In this document: positions 6,877 through 7,253 of the stretch, piece by piece | Position numbering within the stretch: the first letter of the stretch is position 1 | How the letters are laid out: each line of letters opens with the position of its first letter | Origin: CALIKS01 sp964440295 | GTDB lineage: Archaea; Thermoproteota; Nitrososphaeria_A; Caldarchaeales; Calditenuaceae | NCBI GenBank assembly: GCA_964440295.1 | Contig: CAYTRT010000041.1 | Span: forward strand, 1 to 7,253 | DNA length: 7,253 bases | Reading direction: 5' to 3' | The notes under the pieces: generated by a model | What the model was told of the DNA's origin: nothing | The model's database searches: none | What the model saw: only the letters and a program-made list of their open reading frames with translations | Made by a program: the position numbers and the translations under genes

Positions 6877-7191
6877 CTAACTGCTGACCCTCATTTCCAC
6901 CGATACTTCTTCGGGAATTTGTATCCTCATAATTTCCCTCATCACTCTAGGATCATTTATGGTTAGGTCGATGATGCGACGATGAATTCTCAGCTCCCAT
7001 TTTCTCCACGTTTTTGTCCCCTCGCCGCATGGGCTTTTCCTGACTGGCAGTATTAGTCTTCTAATTGGAAGAGGAATGGGGCCAGAAATTTTGACTCCTG
7101 TTCTCTGCGCTATCGACTTAATCTCCCTACAAGTAGCCTCGAGCTTTTCCAAGTCTGTTGAAGTCAGTTTTATCCGCACTACCTGTGGCAA
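6877..7191 (-). CDS. rps10: 30S ribosomal protein uS10 (S10)
   Basis: Small-subunit head protein. The 104-aa product is full length for archaeal uS10 (about 102) and carries the family hallmarks: RIKLTSTDLEKLE (6-18), SGPIPLPIRRLILPVRKSPCGEG (36-58), TWRKWELRIHRRIIDL (61-76) and the C-terminal IMRIQIPEEVSVEM (87-100). The start is TTG at 7191, supported by a GAGGT Shine-Dalgarno site seven bases upstream and by the absence of ATG or GTG in frame between it and an upstream in-frame TAA. In most archaea rps10 follows tuf on the same strand; here it is reversed and converges on tuf with one base between stop codons, so it cannot share the tuf promoter. Its own promoter lies just upstream. Confidence 0.97.
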   Translation of the reverse strand: MPQVVRIKLTSTDLEKLEATCREIKSIAQRTGVKISGPIPLPIRRLILPVRKSPCGEGTKTWRKWELRIHRRIIDLTINDPRVMREIMRIQIPEEVSVEMRVSS

Positions 7192-7198
7192 TTCTCGT

Positions 7199-7203
7199 AC
7201 CTC
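7199..7203 (-). promoter_or_regulatory. rps10 Shine-Dalgarno site
   Basis: GAGGT on the minus strand, matching the archaeal anti-Shine-Dalgarno sequence, with a seven-base spacer to the TTG start codon. It decides the start of rps10, which would otherwise rest on a weak initiation codon. Confidence 0.75.
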
Positions 7204-7215
7204 TTGACTAAAAAT

Positions 7216-7253
7216 GGTAAGTGGTGAACCATTATATTAAGGTAAGTAGTGAA
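7216..7253. repeat. 13-bp direct repeat, 25-bp period, around the rps10 TATA box
   Basis: GGTAAGTGGTGAA (7216-7228) and GGTAAGTAGTGAA (7241-7253) match at 12 of 13 bases, with 12 AT-rich bases containing the rps10 TATA box between them. The second copy ends exactly at the window edge, so the array could continue outside. It may be a pair of operator half-sites or the start of a short tandem repeat; with two copies neither can be decided. Confidence 0.6.
7231..7240 (-). promoter_or_regulatory. rps10 TATA box
   Basis: TTAATATAAT on the minus strand, about 45 bases before the TTG start. It predicts transcription starting near 7209 and a leader of about 18 bases containing the Shine-Dalgarno site. 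It lies between two near-identical 13-base direct repeats. Confidence 0.55.

Noticed and set aside
7216..7253. Start of a CRISPR array
   Set aside because: Only two 13-base copies with a 12-base AT-rich spacer holding a TATA box. Both repeat and spacer are far too short for CRISPR.
1..7253. Defence island, phage or mobile element
   Set aside because: HerA/NurA-like pairs occur in some defence systems, but here they sit next to thrS with no toxin, SIR2, DUF4297 or integrase-type partner. All genes are housekeeping and no terminal repeats or target duplications are visible.

Overview
This window looks like archaeal chromosome from the TACK side (Thermoproteota in the broad sense). The EF-1A protein carries the long eocyte/eukaryote-type insertion just before QTREH (residues 119-130). 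Its reading through NKMDD-TVNWSKER and its C-terminal RFAIRDMG-TVAAGVVKEIT resemble Nitrososphaeria/Aigarchaeota-type EF-1A most closely, as far as memory allows. AT-rich TATA elements lie close to start codons, and GAGGT-type Shine-Dalgarno motifs occur elsewhere. Genes are tightly packed, with no transposons, CRISPR arrays, tRNAs or rRNAs visible. Base composition looks even throughout, so nothing suggests recent transfer.

Layout. Left block (1-4301) is entirely on the minus strand, read right to left: thrS (full-length archaeal-type threonyl-tRNA synthetase with its editing domain), then herA (hexameric DNA translocase ATPase), then nurA (nuclease partner, running off the left edge). herA and nurA are a few bases apart, and the nurA ribosome binding site lies across the herA stop codon. 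herA has a plausible promoter of its own just after thrS. A run of exactly 100 N (4302-4401) follows, which is a conventional assembly gap of unknown true size. Right block (4402-7253): the 3' part of a CDP-alcohol phosphatidyltransferase gene (membrane lipid head-group synthesis) that lost its 5' end to the gap, then rps7 (uS7) and tuf (EF-1A), each with its own TATA element. rps10 (uS10) is on the opposite strand, converging on tuf with a single base between the two stop codons.

How the genes work together. HerA and NurA form the end-resection machine of archaeal double-strand break repair, with Mre11-Rad50 (not in the window). thrS, rps7, tuf and rps10 are translation genes. rps7-tuf is a remnant of the archaeal str cluster (typically rps12-rps7-tuf-rps10), here with rps10 inverted and a lipid gene where rps12 would often be. 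I did not find a new defence or mobile system. The points most worth a second look are the inverted rps10 with its 25-bp-period repeat around its TATA box, the divergent HerA/NurA motifs, and the assembly gap that hides the start of the lipid gene and the thrS promoter.
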